A model generated the notes under the pieces. It did not search any database and was not told the DNA's origin. It saw nothing but the letters and a program-made list of their open reading frames with translations. Of a stretch of DNA of 51,501 nucleotides, positions 25,303 through 33,061 are shown piece by piece (position 1 is the first letter of the stretch; every line of letters starts with the position of its first letter). The stretch is from a virus. Location: IMG/VR virus record IMGVR_UViG_3300042519_002678, positions 1-51,501 of that record. One strand, given 5' to 3'. A program made the translations under genes and the position numbers.

Positions 25303-26421
25303 ATGAAGAATTTATCGCCCGAGGAAATCCTCAGAAATAAAGAAGCAGCTAGTGGATTCGTCTATGATGATCCTAAAGATGAAGTAATTGTAACAAATAC
25401 CGAGAATCCGGTTACCCTAAATGAAAATGCTTACACTTCTCAGGAACCCATTTCTGCTAAAGCCCCTATTGAAGAGCAGACTGTTCAGAACCCCCCTAAT
25501 TCGTTAGGCAGGGTCGAAAGAAAGCATCCTTACTTCCAACAGGAAGCTCAATCTACTCAGCCCCATAATAGTGCTCAAAAACAGCCTGGAGAGTTAGGTT
25601 GGAAGAATATACCAATGAGTATACTCCCATCAAAGGGTATGTACTACCCAGATGGTACTAGAATAGCTATTAGAGCTGCGGAGGTAAAGGAAATCAGACA
25701 TTTCTCAACAATAGACGATGAGGATAGAATAGACATAGAGGAAAAATTAGGCTATATCCTCGATAAGTGTATGAGAATGGATTTTCCGGCACAGGGTATA
25801 GTTTCTTATCAGGACCTAAAATCCGAGGATAGATTTTTCATAACACTAGCAATAAGGGATCTAACTTTCACTAGAGGTGAGAATAGTGTAATATTAATTC
25901 CCAACAATCCTTGTGAATCTAAGGAATGTCCGCTAAGAGACGGATTTGAACTTAGAACCGGTGTTTTGTCAATGTATGAGATTGAAGATAAGATACTGGA
26001 ATATTATGACAGCGAAAGAAGATGTTTTTCTTTTGATATAAAGAAGCTGGATAAAAATATTAAGATGTTTGTTCCTAGTATAGGAGTTACTAAAAGAATA
26101 TCCGATTTTATAATATCCCTTGCCAAGAGAGGCGTTGAAATAGATGATGCTTTTGTACAGATATCACCTTTCATATTTGAGGATTGGAGAACCCTAACTG
26201 AAGGGTCATTCCAGTCAAGATTAAAAGACAGTGATTCCTGGTCAAAAGAGGAATTTAGCTTACTGTTTGAATTATCTGAAAAAATAAAAATAGGTACAAA
26301 GTCCAAGGCATTGGTAAAGTGCCCTAAGTGCGGTGGAAGGGAGGTCACCGCCGACATTACCTTTCCCAAAGGGCTTAGATCCCTTTTCGTTATTTCAGAT
26401 ATCATTGGAGAACTTCTTTGA
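25303..26421 (+). CDS. 26: gp26-like baseplate hub / tail-assembly protein with C-terminal zinc ribbon
   Basis: A 372-aa protein in the zero frame. Residues 1-~95 are a variable polar leader. From ~100 the T4 gp26-type (T4_baseplate) pattern appears: IPMSILPSKGMYYPDGTRI and IRAAEVKEIRHFSTID. A cysteine pair (CESKECP) interrupts the centre and a half zinc ribbon LVKCPKCGGREVTADITFP lies near the C-terminus. T4 gp26 is about 208 aa and is needed for hub assembly. The gene sits between tube and tape-measure-like genes, the place where many tailed phages encode a frameshifted tail-assembly chaperone pair. Its last codons are CTT CTT TGA with GGAG upstream, which is an RF2-like +1 frameshift context leading into the following reading frame. 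Confidence 0.75.
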   Translation: MKNLSPEEILRNKEAASGFVYDDPKDEVIVTNTENPVTLNENAYTSQEPISAKAPIEEQTVQNPPNSLGRVERKHPYFQQEAQSTQPHNSAQKQPGELGWKNIPMSILPSKGMYYPDGTRIAIRAAEVKEIRHFSTIDDEDRIDIEEKLGYILDKCMRMDFPAQGIVSYQDLKSEDRFFITLAIRDLTFTRGENSVILIPNNPCESKECPLRDGFELRTGVLSMYEIEDKILEYYDSERRCFSFDIKKLDKNIKMFVPSIGVTKRISDFIISLAKRGVEIDDAFVQISPFIFEDWRTLTEGSFQSRLKDSDSWSKEEFSLLFELSEKIKIGTKSKALVKCPKCGGREVTADITFPKGLRSLFVISDIIGELL

Positions 26422-26593
26422 TCTGAAGTTTAGACTATGGAAGGAGCACGGTCTTGATCCTGAATGGGTAGAGGGAATACCTTATTATGAATACCAGATA
26501 TGGATAGATAAGCTTAATCTCGCTATTGATGCTGATAATCAAGAAGTACTTGCAGATTCAGGAAAGAGCACAGTTTTCTCTTTTAGGAAGTAA
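26405..26593 (+). CDS. gp26 +1-frame extension or separate small tail-assembly ORF
   Basis: Frame 2 is open across the end of the gp26-like gene and closes at TAA 26591-26593. If translated separately, likely starts are TTG 26405 or, less plausibly, GTG 26333, neither with a convincing ribosome site. If reached by +1 frameshifting at CTT-TGA (26416-26421), the added segment is 57 residues from GAT 26420, beginning DLKFRLWKEHGLDPEWVEGI and followed by PYYEYQIWIDKLN. The protein-like part starts almost exactly at the shift site and is followed by a weakly conserved-looking tail. The combined product would be 429 aa. This resembles the G/GT tail-chaperone arrangement found upstream of tape-measure genes in other phages. 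Confidence 0.65.
   Translation: MENFFDLKFRLWKEHGLDPEWVEGIPYYEYQIWIDKLNLAIDADNQEVLADSGKSTVFSFRK
26407..26421 (+). other. candidate programmed +1 frameshift site (RF2-like)
   Basis: GGAG (26407-26410), a 5-nt spacer, then CTT TGA (26416-26421). This copies the bacterial prfB logic: an internal Shine-Dalgarno-like element just upstream of CUU UGA, where the P-site tRNA slips forward one base at a slow UGA stop. The +1 frame continues for 57 codons. Confidence 0.55.
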
Positions 26594-26605
26594 AATTGCA
26601 ACCAA

Positions 26606-26615
26606 AATATATAGA
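26606..26615 (+). promoter_or_regulatory. candidate late promoter AATATATAGA
   Basis: One mismatch from GATATATAGA, in the 42-nt gap before the tape-measure-like gene, 20 nt before its ATG. Confidence 0.4.
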
Positions 26616-26635
26616 AATAAAGAATTATTTCATAA

Positions 26636-28090
26636 ATGTCATCTACCGAAAGTGAAAAACAGTTCATTGACCTATCGAGAAGTTTAGAGGGTCTCGTTGG
26701 TGAATTGAAAAAAATGAACATATCGTCTATCAAGGACGATATTAAGAAACAGGGTGATGTTATAGAGAGATCACTGGGTAACGTAAAGGGTAGCTTTAGA
26801 AGAGGCGGTAAAACTAAGGATGATGGAAACTATTTAGTTGGTGAGAATGGACCAGAAGTGGTTTCGCTTCCTACCGGATCCTCAATAATACCTTTAGATG
26901 TTTCAGATTTAATAGAGGGATTAAAAAATGTTTCTAAGCTCAAGGACGATCTTGATGATAAGATTTTAAACTATGACAAGGATAAGGGTGTTGTAGTTAC
27001 ACCAGCAGGCGATTTTGATATTGGCTTTCTAAAAAGCCAGATCGAAAAGCAAATAGCTGAGGATGCTGCTATGGATGTTTCGGATGGCGGTAAAAGTGCA
27101 GAAGCTGTAGTTTCTCTTGAAAAATTACAGGATAAGATAAAAAATGCTAAACCCGAAAACAAAGAGGGAAGCATGGATGAAAAAATTGGCAAATCAGCGG
27201 GTCCGAGTGCAGAGGAAATAAAAGCGGAAAGAGAAAGATTATTAGCCGAAGACTATGAATTCTATACAGAATATCCTAAAAGCCTGCAGGATGATCTAGA
27301 TTCCTATATAAGCAGTTACAGTTCTGGACCTGCCTCTTCTCTCAATGAATTTTTAACTGCCGGGCCAGAATTAGCAGGGAAGGAAAAACCTAGTTCTAAA
27401 GAGGAAAGCGGGGGAAAGGAAAAAGATAATTCAAAAGAGGAAAGCGTAGAGAAGATCACAAAAAATAGAAAAGAAAAAGAAAAGGGGAGTACTGGAGAGG
27501 GCCTATTCTCCAAAGGAAAATTGTTAGAATCTAAGAAAAATTCAGGTGCTGGTATTGCAACTACTGGACTTTCTCTTTTGGAAAAAAAATCAGGGCTAAC
27601 AGATAAAGCTGTTAACTTGGGATCCAAATTTGGTATATCCGGTGATAAAACCGAAAAGTTAATCGGCACGGCTAATCAGAAAGCTGTAAGTAAAGTTCAG
27701 GATTTGGGTAAAAAATCACCCAAGGAAAATACGGGTAAAGAAGATACCAAAAGCAAAGCAGTAAACGAGAAGCCTGAATTGAATCCACCGCCTAAGCCAG
27801 CGCCACCCCCCGAGCCCAAGCCTGCCCCAACCGCAGCCCCTGCCCCGGAGAAGAGCAAATCAGCAAATCCGGAGGCTAGCTCAAAATCAGAAACTACTGA
27901 GACAGCTAGCAAATCAGGGACAGCTGAGCCCGCGTCTAGTGGAGCTTCTAGTTCTTCCTCTGGTGCATCTCTGTCTAATGAGGATGCTAAAGACATTAAA
28001 AGCCTTCTTAGTAAGATAGCAAATACACTAGCTGGACCACTAAATATTAGTTCACCTGATCCTTTTAGACCAGATTCTAGAAGAATTTAA
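26636..28090 (+). CDS. tape-measure-like / tail structural protein
   Basis: A 484-aa protein located right after the tail-assembly gene. The N-terminus is helical (FIDLSRSLEGLVGELKKM). At residues ~65-85 it has NYLVGENGPEVVSLPTGSS, a motif frequent in tail tape-measure proteins of many phages. The middle is Lys/Glu/Ser-rich and predicted helical or disordered, then a Pro/Ala-rich linker (PPKPAPPPEPKPAP), a Ser-rich stretch and a short C-terminal helix (DAKDIKSLLSKIANTLAG). T4 gp29 is ~590 aa. I infer a tape measure or hub-associated protein from the motif and gene order; overall similarity to gp29 is not evident by eye. Confidence 0.5.
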   Translation: MSSTESEKQFIDLSRSLEGLVGELKKMNISSIKDDIKKQGDVIERSLGNVKGSFRRGGKTKDDGNYLVGENGPEVVSLPTGSSIIPLDVSDLIEGLKNVSKLKDDLDDKILNYDKDKGVVVTPAGDFDIGFLKSQIEKQIAEDAAMDVSDGGKSAEAVVSLEKLQDKIKNAKPENKEGSMDEKIGKSAGPSAEEIKAERERLLAEDYEFYTEYPKSLQDDLDSYISSYSSGPASSLNEFLTAGPELAGKEKPSSKEESGGKEKDNSKEESVEKITKNRKEKEKGSTGEGLFSKGKLLESKKNSGAGIATTGLSLLEKKSGLTDKAVNLGSKFGISGDKTEKLIGTANQKAVSKVQDLGKKSPKENTGKEDTKSKAVNEKPELNPPPKPAPPPEPKPAPTAAPAPEKSKSANPEASSKSETTETASKSGTAEPASSGASSSSSGASLSNEDAKDIKSLLSKIANTLAGPLNISSPDPFRPDSRRI

Positions 28091-28095
28091 TTTAA

Positions 28096-28125
28096 AACCC
28101 TCGGGTTTCCTGCGGATTTTTGTAT
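28096..28125 (+). terminator. weak candidate terminator
   Basis: AAACCC-TC-GGGTTT forms a tight hairpin just after the tape-measure-like gene, followed after 9 nt by TTTTT. The loop is too small unless the inner pair opens, so efficiency is doubtful. Confidence 0.35.
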
Positions 28126-28150
28126 TACATTTGAGGTATATTAAACTGGA

Positions 28151-28699
28151 ATGCCTATGTCAGAAAAGATACTCTTTAAAGATCTATCTTTCATAAATGA
28201 AGAATTTATAGAAAAAAACATCTCCTGGAGAGTTATACCACAGTCAGATTCAACGTATTTACTTTTAACTGGCGATAACTTATATTTAAACGAAAAAGAG
28301 GAGAGAATGGATTCCGTGTATCTCGAGATGGCTGAATCCTGGGGAAAGAATTCCCATTGTAAAAGAGCACAGGTTGGATGTTTAATGGTTAAAAATAAGT
28401 CTATTATATCGGATGGGTATAACGGATCACCAACGGGATTTCCTAATGTATGTGAGGATGAGAAAGGTGATACGCTATCCTGGGTTTTGCATGCGGAGGC
28501 AAACGCTATAACAAAGTTAGCTAAGAGCACTCAGAGCTCTGATGGCTCTACGATTTACGTAACTCTTTCCCCTTGCTTCGAATGCTCAAAACTAATCATT
28601 CAATCCGCTATAAAGAGAGTAGTTTTTACCGAGCTATATAGGAAGCATGATTCGTTGTCCTTTCTTTTAAGAGGCGGGATTGAATTAATGAAATTATAA
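28151..28699 (+). CDS. cd: dCMP deaminase
   Basis: A 182-aa zinc-dependent deoxycytidylate deaminase. The catalytic zinc site is complete: HAE at residues 114-116 (H114 ligand, E116 proton shuttle) and PCFEC at 141-145 (C142, C145). SHCKRAQVGCLMVKNKSI and DGYNGSPTGFPNVCED are family-typical substrate and second-metal regions. The enzyme converts dCMP to dUMP, feeding dTMP synthesis for phage DNA. The first ~52 residues are an extra domain not needed for deaminase activity; the deaminase itself starts at about MDSVYLEMAESWG. ATG 28157 is an alternative start only two codons inside. T4 cd is ~193 aa. Confidence 0.92.
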   Translation: MPMSEKILFKDLSFINEEFIEKNISWRVIPQSDSTYLLLTGDNLYLNEKEERMDSVYLEMAESWGKNSHCKRAQVGCLMVKNKSIISDGYNGSPTGFPNVCEDEKGDTLSWVLHAEANAITKLAKSTQSSDGSTIYVTLSPCFECSKLIIQSAIKRVVFTELYRKHDSLSFLLRGGIELMKL

Positions 28700-28719
28700 T
28701 TTGTAAATATATTTATATA

Positions 28720-29334
28720 ATGATAGAACAGAAAGAGAAGGTTGAGAAAAACATCCAAAAACTTGCAGGGAATTTCCTATTCGAGAAGAACGAGAAATCA
28801 TTCAAAGAACTTTTTGAGAGATTGAGACCCGGTGTATTGAATCACTGCTACGTTATTCTAAAAGACAGGGAATTAGCGGAGGATGCTTTCATTAACACAA
28901 TGACCAAGATCTGGACTAAAATAGATCAATATGACGATGAGAGAGGTAATTTCTCTACGTGGTGTTATAATATTGCACGTAATGAGAGCTTATTGCTAAT
29001 TAAATCTAGGAACAAATACGTTTCACAGAATGAAAAGGAATTGGATTTTCATTCAATTAAGCACGATTCAATCATGGGCGAGCATTATGTTCTAGAAAAT
29101 TCAATTGATTATGCTTTTTTCAATGAAGAGAACACTGTTGATGCCGTATATGAGGCGGTCATAGACGAAATAAGAACATTACCTGAACTCTACCGAGACA
29201 TTATGGTAGACCGAGAGATAAATGGTATGAAATACAAGGACATAGCGATCAAATATGGTATCAAGAAAAGATCCATAGCTACGAGAATAAGAAGAGCAAG
29301 AGCTAAGATCAAGAAAAAAATGGGGAAACCTTAA
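28720..29334 (+). CDS. ECF-type RNA polymerase sigma factor
   Basis: A 204-aa protein with the two domains of group 4 sigma factors. Region 2 spans about residues 27-97 (FKELFERLRPGVLNHCYVI, DAFINTMTKIWTKIDQYD, NFSTWCYNIARNESLLLIK), which binds core polymerase and the -10 element. Region 4 spans ~145-200 with a helix-turn-helix (LPELYRDIMVDREINGMKY, YKDIAIKYGIKKRSIATRI). A linker of ~50 residues is longer than usual. It probably redirects host RNA polymerase to a class of phage promoters. A second, gp55-like sigma is encoded at 36468, so this phage may use two stages of sigma switching. Confidence 0.9.
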   Translation: MIEQKEKVEKNIQKLAGNFLFEKNEKSFKELFERLRPGVLNHCYVILKDRELAEDAFINTMTKIWTKIDQYDDERGNFSTWCYNIARNESLLLIKSRNKYVSQNEKELDFHSIKHDSIMGEHYVLENSIDYAFFNEENTVDAVYEAVIDEIRTLPELYRDIMVDREINGMKYKDIAIKYGIKKRSIATRIRRARAKIKKKMGKP

Positions 29335-29347
29335 TGGAATAATACGA

Positions 29348-29358
29348 TATAAATTAAA
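29348..29358 (+). promoter_or_regulatory. candidate promoter box TATAAATTAAA
   Basis: TATAAATTAAA ends 10 nt before the ATG at 29369. The identical 11-mer precedes the gene at 30651 with nearly the same spacing. It contains most of the T4 late box TATAAATA. Confidence 0.35.
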
Positions 29359-29368
29359 AGTTAACATC

Positions 29369-29782
29369 ATGTTTGGAGCACTAAAGGAATTTTACATCTA
29401 CCTTAAATATCGTAAGATGGTCAAGAGCGAGGCTGCAAGCGATATAATTTGGACCAGAAGGGGACTTAGATACGATTGGCTTTGCAGAATTTACACGGTG
29501 GTTAATCTTCCACCGCAGGTGACACTATCAAAGGATTTGCCCCTGGAGTCTAGACCATCTTTTGTTTTTGAAACGATTAAGCCTATTAATGAATATTTAG
29601 GAAAGGTTGGGCTGGAAGAGATGATATCTGTTTCACTTGATCCTATCCAGACAACTAACAATGAATCATACCTTGTCGTGTATTATTTTGTTTTCCGTAA
29701 ATTGACTTGGTTTTGGTTTATTTTTTATTCCATACTTTTGCCTGTTTCATCAATTTGGGCCATAATTCACTTTCTCTTTTAA
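29369..29782 (+). CDS. small membrane protein, hypothetical
   Basis: A 137-aa protein. Residues ~1-105 are soluble, mixed alpha/beta with a basic N-terminus, and the last ~30 residues (FWFIFYSILLPVSSIWAIIHF) form a single C-terminal transmembrane segment or hairpin, so it is likely to be tail-anchored in the host inner membrane. No family recognised. It lies between the ECF sigma and the PD-(D/E)XK nuclease. Confidence 0.65.
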   Translation: MFGALKEFYIYLKYRKMVKSEAASDIIWTRRGLRYDWLCRIYTVVNLPPQVTLSKDLPLESRPSFVFETIKPINEYLGKVGLEEMISVSLDPIQTTNNESYLVVYYFVFRKLTWFWFIFYSILLPVSSIWAIIHFLF

Positions 29783-29793
29783 ATTATAATACC

Positions 29794-30600
29794 ATGAAAG
29801 AAATACTGCTAAAAGAGAAAGATGAAATAGAGAAGAGACTTAAAGTGTTTAATGATGCTAATTTTATTTTTGACGAACCTTCACATACCTACACATACTC
29901 GGGTAAAAAATTCGATTCAGTTACAACTTTCCTGAAGAATTTTAAAGAACCGTTCCAGAGGGATTATTGGGTAAGAGAAAAAGCAAGACAGAGAGGAGTT
30001 GACCCATCGGTCATAGAGAACGAGTGGAAGGAAAAAGCTGACAAATCTACTGTTCTCGGTACAAACGTACATAAATGGATAGAGGATTTTTGGACTGGCC
30101 TTAATCCAGAAATGCCTGAACCAGGGGAGGAGATGGAGAGAGTTTTGAAGTTTAAGGAATTGTACGAGCAAAAATTAAAAGATCTAGTTCCCCTGCCTTC
30201 TGAGCTAAAAATATTTTCTAAGAAATGGAGATTAGCTGGAACTATAGATCAGCCATTTCTAATGTGGGACGAGAAGAGAAATAAGATTTTAATTTTAATA
30301 GGCGACTGGAAAACAAACAAGGAATTTAAGCACGACGATCATCCAAAGGGAAGATATAAAAAATTGCTTAGACCTTTTCATACTCTTTACGAGAATCAGC
30401 ATAATGAATATTCTATACAGCTTTCCATGTATAGACTGATACTAGAGGAAGCTATTGGTTTGGAGACCGAAAGCGGATTCCTAGTTCATATAGGACCAGA
30501 TGGACCCGCTAGAATATTTCCAGCGAGGGATCTTCGAGCTCCTCTTAGAGCCTACCTAGATCAAAATAGAGCAGAGTCTGATATCTTCGATATTGAATAA
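29794..30600 (+). CDS. PD-(D/E)XK superfamily nuclease (RecB/Cas4-like exonuclease)
   Basis: The ATG at 29794 gives a 268-aa protein; upstream in-frame codons overlap the previous gene and are not needed. All catalytic landmarks of the RecB/Cas4-like nuclease fold are present in order: a His in LGTNVHKWIEDF, an Asp in RLAGTIDQPF, the DxK-type motif in ILIGDWKTNKE and the QxxxY helix in EYSIQLSMYRLILEEAIG. Such phage enzymes act as 5'-3' exonucleases in recombination, DNA repair or breakdown of host DNA. No iron-sulfur cysteine cluster is present, unlike Cas4. Twelve bases separate it from the preceding gene. Confidence 0.85.
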   Translation: MKEILLKEKDEIEKRLKVFNDANFIFDEPSHTYTYSGKKFDSVTTFLKNFKEPFQRDYWVREKARQRGVDPSVIENEWKEKADKSTVLGTNVHKWIEDFWTGLNPEMPEPGEEMERVLKFKELYEQKLKDLVPLPSELKIFSKKWRLAGTIDQPFLMWDEKRNKILILIGDWKTNKEFKHDDHPKGRYKKLLRPFHTLYENQHNEYSIQLSMYRLILEEAIGLETESGFLVHIGPDGPARIFPARDLRAPLRAYLDQNRAESDIFDIE

Positions 30601-30628
30601 AATAGTGAAACTTATTACTAAAAAGAAG

Positions 30629-30639
30629 TATAAATTAAA
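30629..30639 (+). promoter_or_regulatory. candidate promoter box TATAAATTAAA
   Basis: Exact copy of the box at 29348, ending 11 nt before the ATG at 30651. Confidence 0.35.
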
Positions 30640-30650
30640 AAAATAACAAA

Positions 30651-31187
30651 ATGGCTAGACAAAAGGAAAAAAACGAAGAATTGAATTTAGCATCCTCAGC
30701 TAATTTAGATAGATTACCGGGTGAGATTGAAACTATGGAATTTGGGGGTATGCATATTTCGGTTGATGAAGAAAAAGTTCAAAGAATTGAAAAAGAACTA
30801 GAGGAAAAAATAGAGGAGTCCAGAAAAAAAGTATATGCTGTTTCTATGGATACCGAAGCATTCCAAGCTTTTAAAAAATACATAACCGAGAGTGCTGAAT
30901 GGAGCTCCACCGAGTCTATTGGTATTGTAGAGATTAGCAAATCTATCTCTAAGATTGAAAAAGAAGGAATTAAAGACAACATGGTTTATATGAGCTCTTT
31001 GACTCTTGAGGCTAGTCACTATTTCATTTCTAAGTCAAGAGGTAAAGGACTAGATGAAGCAAAGAACTTCATTAAGCTATACAAGCCTATTGATATTGCA
31101 TTAAATGATGTAAAAGAGGACAATAGAAATATCGAGGAGATTAGAAAAAGATTAAACGCAGCTCAACAAGGTATAGAGCTAGTGTAA
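30651..31187 (+). CDS. hypothetical 178-aa charged protein
   Basis: A soluble protein rich in Lys and Glu. Residues ~40-65 (VDEEKVQRIEKELEEKIEE) predict a coiled coil, followed by a compact alpha/beta centre (VYAVSMDTEAFQAFKKYI, IGIVEISKSISKIE) and a C-terminal helix (NIEEIRKRLNAAQQGIEL). I recognise no family and no catalytic motif. It has its own candidate promoter and is followed by a strong terminator, so it may be made independently. Confidence 0.65.
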   Translation: MARQKEKNEELNLASSANLDRLPGEIETMEFGGMHISVDEEKVQRIEKELEEKIEESRKKVYAVSMDTEAFQAFKKYITESAEWSSTESIGIVEISKSISKIEKEGIKDNMVYMSSLTLEASHYFISKSRGKGLDEAKNFIKLYKPIDIALNDVKEDNRNIEEIRKRLNAAQQGIELV

Positions 31188-31208
31188 TTAATTTTTAAAT
31201 AGCATCTA

Positions 31209-31232
31209 AAAAAGCCGGGTTTCCGGCTTTTT
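31209..31232 (+). terminator. strong intrinsic terminator
   Basis: A perfect 10-bp stem AAAAAGCCGG / CCGGCTTTTT closes a GTTT loop, 21 nt after the stop codon, with more T residues following. The A and T flanks make it potentially bidirectional. Confidence 0.93.
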
Positions 31233-31252
31233 CTTTTTCCAAAATAATATTA

Positions 31253-31260
31253 GATAAATA
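31253..31260 (+). promoter_or_regulatory. candidate T4-like late box GATAAATA
   Basis: GATAAATA lies directly after a strong terminator and 32 nt before the ATG at 31293, where a new promoter is needed. Confidence 0.4.
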
Positions 31261-31292
31261 CTTAGTACTTTAAAACAATAAAACAATAAAAC

Positions 31293-31586
31293 ATGAAAAC
31301 ATTAGAAAAAATTAAGGAATATTCCTGGGCAATTACCCTTTTCTTACTTTTAGTTGTATTTTTAAAACAATGTGGAGTAAACAGAGAGGTTGATAGAATA
31401 GATAAAGAGATTAAGAAAATAACACAATCCACCGATTCTATACAAGAGTCACTTATAACTAAGGATCAGATGGATAATGCTCTTAAGCAGAATATGTTCA
31501 ATTTTCTTATTTACGAAGACGATTTCGATAAAGGAAAAACCTCTTTGTCTGATATAAAATCCAAGATAGAAAATTCTAATAAGTAA
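31293..31586 (+). CDS. small single-pass membrane protein
   Basis: A 97-aa protein with one N-terminal transmembrane helix (WAITLFLLLVVFLKQCG, residues ~11-27), positive residues before it, then a coiled-coil-like helix (VDRIDKEIKKITQSTDSIQ) and a soluble tail. By the positive-inside rule the tail would face the periplasm. This topology is compatible with an inner-membrane spanin or another envelope protein, but no lysis genes are recognisable beside it. The next gene, 5 nt downstream, is a multi-pass membrane protein. Confidence 0.65.
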   Translation: MKTLEKIKEYSWAITLFLLLVVFLKQCGVNREVDRIDKEIKKITQSTDSIQESLITKDQMDNALKQNMFNFLIYEDDFDKGKTSLSDIKSKIENSNK

Positions 31587-31590
31587 TCGT

Positions 31591-32349
31591 ATGGAGAAAG
31601 GATGGCTAAAATACTTTATAATAGGAACTTTTGTTTCTCTTTACCTTGTAGTGTCCGTAATCTCTACGATACACGTTATTCAATTCTTTGATCTTACAAA
31701 TCCAAAGTGGCTTTCAGTGTCACTTGCTATAGCTTTTGAACTCGGTGCAGCTGCTTCCCTTGCTTCCCTTATAGCTCTAGATAAGATGAACAAATTCCTA
31801 GTTTGGATACTTTTTATAACGCTTACTGCTATGCAAGCCATGGGAAATACCTACTATGCATATACAAACATACAGGATTTCCAGGGATGGAGCGAGCTAT
31901 TTGGCTTAATAGAAGAGGATATTATATTTCAAAAACGTATATTGTCGATAATCAGCGGTGCAATACTGCCTCTTGTAGCTCTGGGCTTTATAAAATCTCT
32001 AGTTGATTACATAAAGCCAGAGGATCCGGAGCAGATATTGAAACCCGACCCGATCGTGGAAGAAGATGATGCTTTACCTAGGGAGGAACTAGAGATCGTG
32101 GCATCTGGCGATAAACCTGAGGTTCCTTTGGAAAATAATGTGGATGTTATAAGTATATCTGAGATGAAAGAGGAGTATCCTGCTATCCAAATTGAGGAAG
32201 CTAGTGATTTACCAGATTTGCAGTATGTAAACGTTGGACAGGAACATGCTGAAGCTAACAATCAGAATTTACCACAGACTTTCAACGAAATAAAGAACGC
32301 TAACTCCAACAGGAAATCACTGAAGCAAGGCGTTCCACCTTTCATATAA
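31591..32349 (+). CDS. multi-pass membrane protein, hypothetical
   Basis: A 252-aa protein with about four transmembrane segments in the first ~145 residues: YFIIGTFVSLYLVVSVIST, a small-residue-rich SVSLAIAFELGAAASLASL, FLVWILFITLTAMQAMGN and IISGAILPLVALGFIKSLV. The remaining ~105 residues are acidic, rich in Pro and probably cytoplasmic and unstructured. The intramembrane Glu (AFELGAA) is notable. I recognise no characterised family. It is paired with the upstream single-pass protein and followed by two virion-like genes; a role in envelope modification or DNA entry is possible but unsupported. Confidence 0.65.
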   Translation: MEKGWLKYFIIGTFVSLYLVVSVISTIHVIQFFDLTNPKWLSVSLAIAFELGAAASLASLIALDKMNKFLVWILFITLTAMQAMGNTYYAYTNIQDFQGWSELFGLIEEDIIFQKRILSIISGAILPLVALGFIKSLVDYIKPEDPEQILKPDPIVEEDDALPREELEIVASGDKPEVPLENNVDVISISEMKEEYPAIQIEEASDLPDLQYVNVGQEHAEANNQNLPQTFNEIKNANSNRKSLKQGVPPFI

Positions 32350-32350
32350 G

Positions 32351-32358
32351 GATAAATA
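32351..32358 (+). promoter_or_regulatory. candidate T4-like late box GATAAATA
   Basis: GATAAATA sits immediately after the stop codon of the membrane-protein gene, 12 nt before the ATG at 32371. Confidence 0.3.
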
Positions 32359-32370
32359 AAAGAATAAGAA

Positions 32371-33060
32371 ATGGCAGATTACCCGCAGATCCAACAGGAG
32401 TCAAATAACTTAAATTACGACGGAGGAGGTAGTACAGGCGGTACATATACCCAAACTGTACAGGGTGGATCTACTAGTGCGCCAGTTTTCACACCTGGTG
32501 CTTGTACTTTTACTGCTAGATACACTAACGTTGCTAGAACAAGGGAAGCATTACCGCTGATAGATTGGACGTTTAAGTATAAGAACCAACCTGCTTTTTT
32601 TAAATACTTCAAGTCCTCTTTTAATGTATGCCTGCAGTCAAATGTGATGGATACCCTGAGCTTAGCTTCTTTTTTCCATCCTTTTCTTTCTTTCTCTAGT
32701 TACCAAAAGCAAACATTTGTAATAGCTCCGGATACTTCAATCGATGTAGATACTGGTAATTTTGCCAACACATTAAACGAGGTTAGCTTTATATTGGCAA
32801 GAGCTTATTATCTACCGACACAAAAGGGAGCTGCTAGAGTATTATTTTGGGACTACGACGGAAACACTAGATACCCGATGGGTGAAATAATGGTTTTAAC
32901 CGGCGCTGTAAAAGAGGATCAGAATTGGAAGGGGTGGAATATAAGTTCTTTCTCTAATATAGGTCACACAGGTCCTGTATCCAATCCTAGTTTGGGTGGC
33001 ATCACCTTTACAAACCCAACCGAATCGCCAGTTAAACTGGTAGTAATAACAGCAAACTAA
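32371..33060 (+). CDS. virion-like protein, paralog A
   Basis: A 229-aa beta-rich protein. A Gly/Ser/Thr-rich N-terminus (YDGGGSTGGTYTQTVQGGS) precedes the folded part. The C-terminal ~75 residues parallel the next gene: WDYDGNTRYPMGEIMVLTG matches WEYRGNEYFMGELTVLSG, followed in both by a GWN segment, GPV, GGIT and an NP turn before a final hydrophobic strand. I infer that the two are paralogous structural (perhaps decoration or fibre-base) proteins; no named family is recognised. There is one base between their coding regions. Confidence 0.65.
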   Translation: MADYPQIQQESNNLNYDGGGSTGGTYTQTVQGGSTSAPVFTPGACTFTARYTNVARTREALPLIDWTFKYKNQPAFFKYFKSSFNVCLQSNVMDTLSLASFFHPFLSFSSYQKQTFVIAPDTSIDVDTGNFANTLNEVSFILARAYYLPTQKGAARVLFWDYDGNTRYPMGEIMVLTGAVKEDQNWKGWNISSFSNIGHTGPVSNPSLGGITFTNPTESPVKLVVITAN

Positions 33061-33061
33061 T

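Noticed and set aside
29707-29793. Upstream start for the PD-(D/E)XK nuclease gene
   Set aside because: The added codons lie inside the preceding membrane-protein gene; ATG 29794 gives the natural N-terminus.
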